DNA from: Fragilariopsis cylindrus CCMP1102
Taxonomy: Eukaryota > Bacillariophyta > Bacillariophyceae > Bacillariales > Bacillariaceae
NCBI GenBank assembly: GCA_900095095.1
Contig: FMBT01000292.1
Span: 958,046-1,022,045, forward strand
Length of the DNA stretch: 64,000 nucleotides
Direction: 5' to 3'
Position numbers and translations under genes: made by a program. Positions 33,820 through 43,367 of this stretch are shown one piece after another (the stretch's first letter is position 1; every line of letters starts with the position of its first letter). The notes beneath the pieces were generated by a model, which made no database searches, was not told the DNA's origin, and saw only the letters and a list, made by a program, of their open reading frames with translations.

Positions 33820-34431
33820 CTAGCGCGAGAAAAAACCTGTCCGGACAGGTTGTCCGTACGTCAGCCGTTTTAGGCGAGAATTACTAGTAAATGCGTGCGC
33901 ACACAGGAAATATATAGAAAATAAGTGTTGTAAGGGGTGCCTTATAAATCAAATAGAATGTGCTCAAAGTATTATGCATAATAAATATACATATTCTGTT
34001 AAATGAATGGAAGCAGATGATGTGCTTACTTTGGTTTCAGAGTGTTCTAATATTTTTTATTAGAGGCCGAATTAACTGTAAAAATTAAATTTTTCGTCGA
34101 ATATCACGTAAATTCACCGCGCATTATGGCCAAAATTGTGGATTTTCGACAAATTTAGGCTCGTTTCCAAAACTAGTTAGATCCAATAAACAATATAAGA
34201 ATGCCTTATTAATTTATATGGCTGTATTCATCTATTTCCAGGCTTTAGGGCCATATATTCAGCTTACTTACCAACCTTACATTTATTGTACTATTAGACA
34301 TTGCCACTGGTATGTATTATATAAAATTGGTCAGTGGCAAGAATTTGAAAGTGCGTGCTATTACCGCGCAAGAACTGATTTTTTGTATTTTGGGACAGGT
34401 TTTTCCCAGGACAGGTTTTTTCTCGCGCTAG
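33820..34431. mobile_element. MITE-like element with 23-bp terminal inverted repeats
   Basis: The 23 bases at 33820-33842 (CTAGCGCGAGAAAAAACCTG then TCC) are the exact reverse complement of 34409-34431. The element is 612 bp, AT-rich inside and without a transposase frame. CAGT flanks both ends directly (33816-33819 and 34432-34435) and could be the target-site duplication; alternatively the TA within the terminal CTAG could be a TA duplication of Tc1/mariner type. Each end also carries a second ACAGG-type repeat: a palindrome around CCGG at 33835-33852 on the left, and a second GGGACAGGTTTTTCCC at 34392-34407 on the right. Superfamily undetermined. Confidence 0.75.
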
Positions 34432-34846
34432 CAGTATGCAAATACAAAAGCATAATATCTTCTCCTTTTTAATACTACAAGTACTGTAGTACCGGTAGAT
34501 GATTTTTTTCACTTATGGCAAACGAACGAAAGAATCTTCACAATTAAGCCTCATTCAACCACGAATGAATAGAATCTTGATGAATCTTCAAATCGAATCT
34601 TCAAATCGATGCTCACTATCCCACCACCGGCATCACTCATTCTTGTCGAGAGAAAGGAGGTTTTTGTCTTCACGTGTCACCGTTTATGCAAAGAACAACA
34701 TTACTTCCACCCTTGTACCTGCGGCAGAAGATTGACTGAACCATTCATCTCGCCATCTGAAATGCATTTTTGTAATTAACGGTATGCTAATACAAAGGAT
34801 ACATTCATAATCATCTTATTAGAAACGAAGAAAAAGAGCAAGTACT

Positions 34847-36700
34847 ATGGGTTGTGCTGAGAGTAAAAGCGTTGATAAAACATTTGTTGTTTCCAAATCT
34901 TCATCAACGGTTGCTAAAAATGTTAGTGGAGCTCGAAAGGCTTTGATTGAAGATGAACACAATTTTGTCACATAAAGCAATCATCACCATCAATACCATC
35001 AACAGTATCATCACGGACGACCACCGTAAGCTTAGAGGTTGACGAAGATGATTCGTACCTACTACCGAAAGTAGACTATAATGGACATCTCTTAACGGAG
35101 GAGATAGTACGGCGGACGTCATCAAGTTACAGTGTAGTTCTTTATCAGTTGGAAAAGGAGAAAAAAAAATTGAACTACAGGTAAGTAAGAAATGCCGCGT
35201 TGCATTGAACGGTAATAATATCGTGATCGTTTATATTTGATTGACTACTTTTTATTTTGAATTCTTAGCTTCCGTTACTTACTTGCTATCTCTTTATTCT
35301 AATCCGACGTTGTTCTTTAGTATGCATTTCGAAGTCAGAGAGGCTACAATAGTCAGTATCCCCTCAAATCAAATCAAGAAAAATATAGTAAGTTCTAACA
35401 AAGTTATGGTAGCTGTGTTGCGTATTCTATGGGTAAGAGGAGATCATATATCTCAGTAAAGTTGTGTTGTATCTTTGACGTTTGCATTAACAGGTATAAC
35501 ATTAAATTTTGCTAGTGAATCTGGGGATGGAGTGATTGGAGTTTTCTCTGGTCACGGTGAAAATGGACAACAATGTGCAAATTTTAGTCAAAGAGTGCTG
35601 CCTCAGCAACTTGCAAATTTGTCCGTCAAAAACGTGTTCAATGTTACACGAAACAATTGAAAGCTGAGGGTAAAACTGCAGGAAAGGGAGCTTGGAATCC
35701 AAATGCATGGCCATTACTCAACACGAATGAGTTTGAGCAATGTTGTAGACGTGCGTTTAATGGAACTAATAAAATGTCACACGAAGAAAATGAAGTAAGT
35801 AAAAATGATGACTGTGAATACTCAGAATAACGACGAAGCTGAAATGATATCTTATTCCTAACCTCACGTTTTCTGACATACTACTACCAATAGGTTGACG
35901 ACGAACTGAGCGGTACGTCTGCAGCTATTGTTTGCTTCCACGGAGGGCGTATGACTGTGTGTAATGTTGGAGACTGCCGTGTTATTCTCGGACACCGCAA
36001 TTCAGATGGCCACACTCGGTCTTATACTTCATTCGATAATGAAGAAGAGGAAAAGGAAGAGGAAAAGTGTGAAATAGAAGAATATGCAGGCTACTCTCAA
36101 ACGCATGTAGAGGAACAACGATATCGTCCTGAAGGTGAAGTTTTCGCCATTCCTATGACGAAAGATCACACGCTACTCTGTCAAGAAGAACTAGAAAGAA
36201 TAAAAAGGGCAGGTGCTGAGGTAGAACTGATCAATCAGATAGAAGACACTGATCTCGCGTTCAACTCTTTGAACGGCGTGAGTTCTGTAGAGCGAGAAGA
36301 AAGCCCCCTTCTTCTTCAGATACCTGGTAAACCATACACAGGCACGAAGTTTACGAGGTCTATCGGTAATAGTATGATAGAAGGAATTGGGGTCTCCTCT
36401 GATCCGGAAGTTCTCTCCTGTGATCTATCTACAAACGATGATATGTTGATCATAGCTTCGAATGGTGTGTTTGAGTTCCTAACCAATCAGGAAGTGATTG
36501 ATATCTGTTCTGCAAGTTGCAACCCTTTGCAGGCCAGTGAAGATGTGACGAAGGCAGCATATAACAAATCGATCGAACATAAGAACCATTGCACTGATCT
36601 AACTATTATTGTATGTTTCCTATCCAGTGCTTACCAACCGTCATGTCCGGAAGATATAGCCGTATCTACACATTCTTTGGCAGGGGATGGATACTGGTAA
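34847..36700 (+). CDS. PP2C-like protein lacking metal-binding aspartates
   Basis: Four exons: 34847-35180, 35321-35387, 35494-35794 and 35894-36700, about 503 residues when read through. The start MGCAESKS is a consensus N-myristoylation site. PP2C motifs are recognisable but altered at metal-binding positions: VFSGHG for VFDGHG, RSIGN for RSIGD, and ASNGVFE for ASDGVFE; the final TDD motif is TDL. VGDCR and GTSAA are kept. So it is probably a pseudophosphatase or a decaying gene. The frame needs one extra base at three places: TTTT near 34962-34966, the A9 run ending near 35169, and TTT near 35619. With these, exons 1 and 3 fit the splice phases exactly (334+1+1 and 301+1). Confidence 0.7.
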
Positions 36701-37144
36701 ATAATTTAAACCAACCCCATCAACGACTAGTTAATTATGCTTAGACTAACTTAAATTTAGAATATCATGTTTCTTTGAAATTTTTTGTATTACTATGTTG
36801 CCGTTGTTTCCATCGCCAATTTCTCTTGTCCAACAGTATCGGGTACAAGCGTTATTAATCATTCAGTCAGAAAGTTCCAATTACTGGTACTAGAATGTTG
36901 AAATATGTAAGAATATTTCGGATAGTATTATGACCTTTGGCATGCAACTCATATCGAATATTTCACTAAGGGAATGATAGTATTCATTTATCGTCAGCAT
37001 ACCGTCTGTAGATTAGTCTGAATTTAATTCATGCTCACTACGAATTCTTTTACCAACCTCCATAATAAAAACAAAAGAATAATAAAATTAGAATTTATGG
37101 GTTAACTTATAATTTTTCAGTTCTGACTATTCTTGTATCTATTT
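36701..37144. other. Convergent intergenic spacer
   Basis: AT-rich region between the convergent PP2C-like and FARSB genes. No feature supported beyond presumed 3' ends. Confidence 0.55.
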
Positions 37145-39103
37145 TTACATCAATTCTTCCAAATCAATTTCGACTACAGAAGAGGGGTACTGGATATCAA
37201 AATTCTTCAGTACAAGCGGATGTAAGATACCAAAGGTTCCTACTCGAATTTTCTCCTTATGGGAAGGTTTTGTCAACAAAACTTGTGCAGCACGTCCTGG
37301 AAAGTACATCTTAGATTCGTGGGCATTACCATTATACGGTAGTTCGGCAATAGTGTAATACCATCCTTCCCGACTGATTCGATACTTTTCTTCGTCCGCT
37401 CCTCCGGTGGCAGAAGATTTTTTCCCCGACGTGGCAACATACGATGCTTCAGGTGCAACCTCCATCAAGGTCATAATTCGATCGACTAGACCATGAATGA
37501 TTTCAAATCCTGATGTGGGACCAGCATACGCTGCGCACAATTTGCGTACATTACGAGCACCGACAATGGTATCCGTGATGGAATTTTCACGATCGATGAC
37601 AACTGCGTCACTAATTTCAAATAATTTAAAACCTTGTGCGAAAGAAGCCGACTTGTTGTGTTGAAAGGTCTTGAGTAGTCCCGGTAGCAATGTGGTACGA
37701 ACCACTTGATATTCGATATTTGCTGGATTCGACAATGAAACGGCCCAGTCTTCCCGTACCGGACATTGCAAAGCGGTAAAGTTGTCGTGGATGCTGCACA
37801 AACCATGTGTTAAAACTTCAGTGTATCCTGCACGGCCTATTTCTTCTCGTAACAAATCACCGACTTGATTGAGTGGTTCCGCTCCACCAACTGTATTAGT
37901 TTTTGGAACTCGCTTTACGATGTTGTTATAGCCGTATGCAATGGCGATATCTTCCGCGATGTCGACAGCATGAAGAATATCGGATCTTGTGGGTGGTACT
38001 GTCACTTCCAGAATGGTATCATTTTCCAATAGTTGTGCAGGTCCCAATTGGACCTTATTACACAAATTTTGTATTTCAGTAGGACTGAGATTGATACCAA
38101 TCAAAGAATTACAAAAGTCAATCTTGGCAGTTTCCCGTCTCTTTGATAGCATGGGTGAAATGTACGAGTCCACAATGTTTCCCGAATCGTCTTGATAATC
38201 AACTTTTACGGGTACCACCGTGAAGGGCTTGGCACAATACTCACTAAACATAGTAACAACTGTATCCAACACAATATTTGCCTTGGTTAGGTCGGTTGCG
38301 GTACATTCAATAAAGACATTTTTAGTATCCAATGTAATCTTCGAATGAGTACCATTGATAATAGGAGGAAGAGAGAGGACACGATTTTGAGAATCGACAA
38401 TGACAGGATACAAAGGTGAATTCTTGATGATCGGTACGTATGGTTTCAAATGCTTGACGGCAACTTCCGTTTCGTAGTACTCCATCAGATCTTTGGCGTT
38501 AAATGCACCACGATCATCAGGAGTGAGAGGAACGAATTCTATATCGGTAGGTGGTCGAGCATCGTACACAAATGGACCCTTCACTGTATCCAGATCATGA
38601 GTACCGATGGCTACCAACGTTCTTTGACGGCATAAGTTTCGATGCAGTTGATCTTGTAAATCAATAAAGGACGCATACCGTTCGGGCGTAAAGACAACAT
38701 CCTTTAAAATAGCTGCTACCACAAAGGGACGGATGGTATCCGTATTGGTTTTGATGACCGTTACGGTTGCTGATCCTCCTGCTCCTTCTCCTTCCACGAT
38801 AGTATATTCGGGTGCATCTTGATCTCCTAAAAAGATACGTAATCCTCGACATAATCCCTCCACGCATAGCAAATCATAACGATTGGCAGGAATATCAATC
38901 TTGTAGATCACATTTTCGGATAATTCCGCGATTTGTTGTTTACTTAATTTGACGGTGCTCGATTTTTCCGCCTCTTCTCGTTCCGAGGTAATCTCATCGA
39001 GTTCGACACCAAATTCGAAACATAATTCATCAAATTCATCATCCGTGTAGGTTCGACCCAAATGGGTAAATAATTGATCTTTCTCCAAAGCAACAGTTGG
39101 CAT
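37145..39103 (-). CDS. FARSB: Phenylalanyl-tRNA synthetase beta subunit, cytosolic type
   Basis: Single-exon, 652 residues. It starts MPTVALEKDQLFTHLGRTYTD and continues FDELCFEFGVELDEIT, the eukaryotic/archaeal-type beta subunit. Landmarks: the N-terminal YKIDIPANRYDLLCVEGL, the B3/B4 editing region (VAIGTHDLDTVKGPFVYDA, FVPLT), the B5 region (IGINLSPTEIQNLCNKV, then VPPTRSDILHAVDIAEDIAIAYGY) and the catalytic-like core (LSNPANIEYQVVRTTLLPGLL, FKLFEISDAV). It pairs with the alpha subunit to charge tRNA-Phe and clear mischarged Tyr. No plastid or mitochondrial presequence. The frame is intact across nearly 2 kb, in contrast to its two neighbours. Confidence 0.97.
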   Translation of the reverse strand: MPTVALEKDQLFTHLGRTYTDDEFDELCFEFGVELDEITSEREEAEKSSTVKLSKQQIAELSENVIYKIDIPANRYDLLCVEGLCRGLRIFLGDQDAPEYTIVEGEGAGGSATVTVIKTNTDTIRPFVVAAILKDVVFTPERYASFIDLQDQLHRNLCRQRTLVAIGTHDLDTVKGPFVYDARPPTDIEFVPLTPDDRGAFNAKDLMEYYETEVAVKHLKPYVPIIKNSPLYPVIVDSQNRVLSLPPIINGTHSKITLDTKNVFIECTATDLTKANIVLDTVVTMFSEYCAKPFTVVPVKVDYQDDSGNIVDSYISPMLSKRRETAKIDFCNSLIGINLSPTEIQNLCNKVQLGPAQLLENDTILEVTVPPTRSDILHAVDIAEDIAIAYGYNNIVKRVPKTNTVGGAEPLNQVGDLLREEIGRAGYTEVLTHGLCSIHDNFTALQCPVREDWAVSLSNPANIEYQVVRTTLLPGLLKTFQHNKSASFAQGFKLFEISDAVVIDRENSITDTIVGARNVRKLCAAYAGPTSGFEIIHGLVDRIMTLMEVAPEASYVATSGKKSSATGGADEEKYRISREGWYYTIAELPYNGNAHESKMYFPGRAAQVLLTKPSHKEKIRVGTFGILHPLVLKNFDIQYPSSVVEIDLEELM

Positions 39104-39679
39104 TTTATCTTATAAAACTATTTTTAATATTATTATCTTAGATAGGTTTGCTGTATGATTAAGCTCTAAAATTCGAAGGTTATCCTTGTACTAACTTAGA
39201 TAATCGTTCTAACAATGGCAATATAACGATTGCTCTTTTTATATATTTCTTATTCGTCTTCGCCGTTAACGTTACTGTGTTTTGTTTTACTCTTTTTGTC
39301 GTGCTCGTATTTTTGGCCTCACGTTGCTTGTTGTACAAAGTTTGTGGCTTTTTTTAAGGTATTTTTCTCATGTTCCACGTGAAAGCACAACCGTACAACG
39401 AAAGGAAAACAAGTTAATTTTGCACTTTTCCCCCCAGCCCCTCCTCCCTTTTTGCACACACGTTTGAAACTCGTCAGCCAACAATGAACCAGTCTTGAAA
39501 ATGAAAATTGTCAAGAATGCAAGTTGAGAAATTGAAGAGAAATGTACAAGCTACTAGTAGTACTGTACCGAAATGCAACAGAGACGTCTACAAAGTACAA
39601 TAAATAAAGCCAACAAGCGAATAGCAGGTAGACTGTATAACTTTGACTATTTATCCATTCCGTAAAATATATTTTCATA
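39104..39679. other. Divergent intergenic spacer
   Basis: 576 bases between two divergent genes, presumably carrying both promoters. No distinct motif supported. Confidence 0.55.
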
Positions 39680-40603
39680 ATGATTGCAGCTAGGGTCACC
39701 AAATCGTCCTTGCGCATCAGTTTTGCCTCATTGCGACCCGTCACTACAAGTAATGTTAATATTCGACAAATAGAAGATATTCGACAACAGCTGTGCCTCG
39801 GCGATAACTGGAATACGCATACGACGAGTCAAAAACAACAACAATACAAATACCAAAGCACCTTGACAAGGAATGATGATGTGTTAGGAAATGGATCATC
39901 GTCGATTTTCTGGCAGCACAAAAGACGAAACGATGACGATGACGACGACGACGACGACGATGAAGCCGACCACCGAAGAAATGGAAATTACTGTACACGA
40001 CAGCTGCGGATGTTATCGCCACAGCCGCAGCAGCAACAGCAGCTACAACTACAGTCATCACAAAGACGTATGTATCACACCACGTCATCCTCGGAACGTG
40101 CTGCAGTTCTTGTTATGGGACTTGCAACCCTGTCGGCCGTGGGTTACGCTGGATCCTCCGCAATGAAAAGTTACAACGAATTTAAGGCATCTCAACCGAC
40201 GGAAGAAGAGTTAGAGGAAATGCGTCGTCAAGAAGAAGAATTGCAACAAGAAAACGAACAACAGCAGGAGGACACAGCAAAACAACAGACAAAAGCTGGT
40301 GGTACCACTAATACTGCCGATGACGATAGTACTACTCAACCACGACAAAATATTTTTCGTGAATGGTTCGATGTGGGTACGAAATATTATGATGGTGGTT
40401 TTGAAGATACGATGACCAGACGAGAGGCGGCCTTGATTTTAGGTGTCCGTGAATCATCGTCACCAGCACGTGTGAAGGATGCACATCGGAATTTATTAAT
40501 ATTGAATCATCCCGATACTGGTGGGTCGACCTTCTTAGCTGGAAAATTAAATGAGGCGAAAGAACTGTTATTGAAGGGTAAATCACAAAGAAAAAAGAAG
40601 TAA
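39680..40603 (+). CDS. Pam18/Tim14 J-protein of the mitochondrial import motor
   Basis: Single-exon, 307 residues. The C-terminal 65 residues form a typical Tim14/DNAJC19 J-domain: MTRREAALILGVRESSSPARVKDAHRNLL, then NHPDTGGS with the catalytic HPD, then KLNEAKELLLKG. A single membrane helix (AAVLVMGLATLSAVGYAGSS) precedes it by about 80 residues, as expected for an inner-membrane anchor. Tim14 activates mtHsp70 at the TIM23 channel. The protein is two to three times the usual length: an N-terminal 130-residue extension contains an Asp run and Gln-rich runs, and the linker between helix and J-domain is Glu/Gln-rich. The first 40 residues are basic and could be a presequence. Confidence 0.88.
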   Translation: MIAARVTKSSLRISFASLRPVTTSNVNIRQIEDIRQQLCLGDNWNTHTTSQKQQQYKYQSTLTRNDDVLGNGSSSIFWQHKRRNDDDDDDDDDDEADHRRNGNYCTRQLRMLSPQPQQQQQLQLQSSQRRMYHTTSSSERAAVLVMGLATLSAVGYAGSSAMKSYNEFKASQPTEEELEEMRRQEEELQQENEQQQEDTAKQQTKAGGTTNTADDDSTTQPRQNIFREWFDVGTKYYDGGFEDTMTRREAALILGVRESSSPARVKDAHRNLLILNHPDTGGSTFLAGKLNEAKELLLKGKSQRKKK

Positions 40604-41012
40604 AAAGAGAGTTATAGTGTTAATTTTCCTACTAGTAGTTGTACATGTATGCAGTAATTTAATACAATAAGAAACAACAGGATAATGAAAAATTGATGGA
40701 AGGTATATCATTATATCAATTCTATCTCCTGATAGGATCTTTCATTTTATGAAAAGTTACGTTTTGTAATGATATTCAATATAACGCATACTGTAGCATA
40801 AAAATAGAGTAATAGTATTCCTTATTAAACAATCAGCGGTTGCAATTATATTTGTCACTACCAGGCCCAGTAGATACTAACAGTTGTCATTATTATTTAT
40901 TATATTGGGAATAATCAGCTGTAGTAATCGTCACTACTAGCTAGTGAACTAACTGTACTTAAGTTTACATTATTTCGTGTGGTAATGATTATCAGTAGAC
41001 TAATTGTATGCT
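40604..41012. other. Convergent intergenic spacer
   Basis: Between the Pam18-like and YraQ-like genes. No feature supported. Confidence 0.55.
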
Positions 41013-42528
41013 CTAACCAGAACAAGATGACGGCGATGTTGATGTTGGTGACGATGACGACGATGATGATGACGACTTGAACAGCCATAAAGAAGATTGG
41101 AGTATAGATGCAATTGTAAACGCTCCTGCAAGTGCACCTGCATTCTGATTCAACCAGTCTGGAAGACCTGATGATGATGACGCATCGCTACTAGCAGTGT
41201 TATCCGCTTCTGCTTTTCTCATCATAACAGACGATCCAATATCCTCCGCTATATATGATAGACATATTCCAAAGATCAAGATTATTGCAGTAATCTTTGT
41301 ACAATCGAAGATCCAGTTGTTGTTGTCGTTCGAATTATTATTCAAACGTGATAAAATCAATAGTGATGAAATATTTGTAGATGGCCCAATAACAACGAGT
41401 GCCACTACTGTTCCGGCTGAAAATCCAAGACCTTTAAGTGCTTCAGCCAATGACACGATTCCGTGTTCACAAATTGTCATGGGAAGAGTCAACATGAACA
41501 GACCCGCTCGACTAGTGATGGATTCATCACTGACACAACATCGGTAGCAGATGAAATGGTTATGAGGATGCGGGTGCGGATGAAGCCGATGAAGTCGGTG
41601 GAGCCCATACAGCCAAACCGGCGGAAATTACAACCCCAACCCCAACCCAAATAGCCACCTGCGAAAACAAGCCAATGGAGTGTTGATAAATAATTTGGTT
41701 GTTGTCACCATGCTAGTAGTGCTTGTTGTTGTTTTTGTTACATTATCTACTAGTGGCGTTTTATGACATCCATCTTTAGACTTATCATCATTAACGCAGC
41801 ACGATTCTTCGTTGCCTGTTATTTGTTCCTTCAACTTTTCTTTTTCTTCTTCTTTGTTATTTGTACCATCATGTTGTTGGATAGTGTTACTCCAACTGTA
41901 AATGCTAATGTTCCCGCCGCGCGAGTCTTAACAAAGCAATTCGTATACCAAAAATTCCGTATGTGTAGAATAAAGAATCGACCCCAGCAGCCTGTGCAGC
42001 TGTGACAAAAGCTGCAATTGATGCCGATGATACACCCTCTTTTTTAATACCAGTGCAAGAGGAAGCGCTCCACATGAACAAAATGGAACTAATAGCCCAA
42101 ACAAGGACCCGCGTAAAGAATCTATCACCGTTTATTACTCTTTGAATTAGTATAGTATTATTTTTATTGCTACCCAACCAAAATTGAAGCATAGATGATG
42201 GAAACATAGGCTTAAGAAAAGTGGTCAGAAGCGCAGCAGCTAACACACCAACAATCAACCATGGTGCAGCCCCTACCATTCCAAGTCGAATCTCGTACAT
42301 TAATTGATACCAAGTTGGTAGAGATGATAACGATACTTTTGGTGAATCCCAAACACCATCATCTTCTTCATCCCAGCCTTGTGGTGCAACAGAAAATGGA
42401 TCAGTGATCAAAAATTCAGTCCCAACTGCAGATTTACAACATGCATCACCCGCTTCAACAACGACAAAAACCGTCGTCGACAGAGTAGAAATGGTAAGAA
42501 CAAGGGGGAAAAGACATAATCGCGTCAT
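41013..42528 (-). CDS. YraQ/ArsP-type permease, reading frame interrupted
   Basis: Minus-strand gene of about 478 residues, exons 41742-42528 and 41013-41658 around an 83-base intron (GTAACA to TTCGCAG). A signal peptide (LCLFPLVLTISTLSTTVFVVVEA) starts it. The hallmark of the YraQ-like permease family, a Cys-Ser-Cys in GLLVPFCSCGALPLALVL, is in another frame from the flanking TM segments (APWLIVGVLAAALL before, EGVSSASIAAFVTAAQ after). The second half has TLPMTICEHGIVSLAEALKGLGFSAGT and IGPSTNISSLLIL. At least five one-base shifts are needed, for example at A6 near 42036-42041 and AAA near 41858. Substrate unknown; bacterial relatives are implicated in arsenical or metal efflux. Confidence 0.65.
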
Positions 42529-43367
42529 AGTAGAATAAAGAAAAACTTGTCGTCGATCGTCGGGAGATGCCCTCGAAATTTAGAAATATTCAGTCTCTAA
42601 AGTATCGTAAATTTATCGAGAAAAGCTGTTGGAAATAATTAATCCGTAGCAACACAACGATGTGATAAAGATTTTGTGTTTACATTCGTTAGTACATTCT
42701 TATGAAACTATTCGAAGTATGGTTTGGAATATTGAGTGTATCATGTTTCAGTATGAGAAGCATGAAAAGCGCGCGTTGAGATGCATGCAGTGTGATTTTT
42801 GAAATAATTGACTAATCAAAGCATGTTCGGGCCTGGTTAGTATTACGGTGGGGGGACCACGTTGGAATCCCAGGTGTTGTTCTCTTTTTTTGTCTTATTC
42901 AATTACGGTAGAGCCTATTTTTCATTTTTGTTTTAAAAAAACTCTTTGAAATATTTATAGCAATACAGTAGCTAACTTACAGTAGAGTAGTAAAAACTAA
43001 CAAGTATTACAAAACATTGAGCTATAATGTATAATAGATTGATTATCGAAGTAGGATCACTTTGGGTACAATAACGTTTAAAATGCTGCCCCTGCATAGC
43101 ATGTAGCCAATATATTTAAAGGAAAGATATTATTGCGGCTACTGTCTTTTGTTGTATATCAACTATTGTATCTAATTATTGCTAACAATCCTTGGAAAGT
43201 TTAGTCGGTGCATTCTTCTTCGTCTATCTAATGATTAGTGTATCATGTAATTATTTATGATTTATTATAGCTGCGTGTTAGTTGTCAAAGACCAGCTCGT
43301 GGTTAATTTTGTTCTTGTTTAACTCAGGCCCATATCCAAAACCATTCTTCTCCTTCTTCTTGTAAAT
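42529..43367. other. Intergenic spacer
   Basis: 839 bases between two minus-strand genes. Contains a short G-rich run near 42849-42856; nothing else supported. Confidence 0.55.

Larger units (their letters stand above)
31500..34846. other. Gene-poor 3.3 kb region with repeats
   Basis: The longest stretch without a supported gene. It holds a TTGCTGC minisatellite, a TTC microsatellite and a MITE-like element (separate entries). Sequence between 32100 and 33800 shows only short frames on both strands and no protein motif I recognise; it could be decayed mobile DNA, but I cannot show this. The last 400 bases should contain the promoter of the PP2C-like gene. Confidence 0.55.

Noticed and set aside
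28714-36700. Programmed frameshifting or RNA editing as the explanation for frame breaks
   Set aside because: The breaks occur at varied sites and in both directions, in unrelated genes, with no shared slippery or structured signal; errors or decay are simpler.
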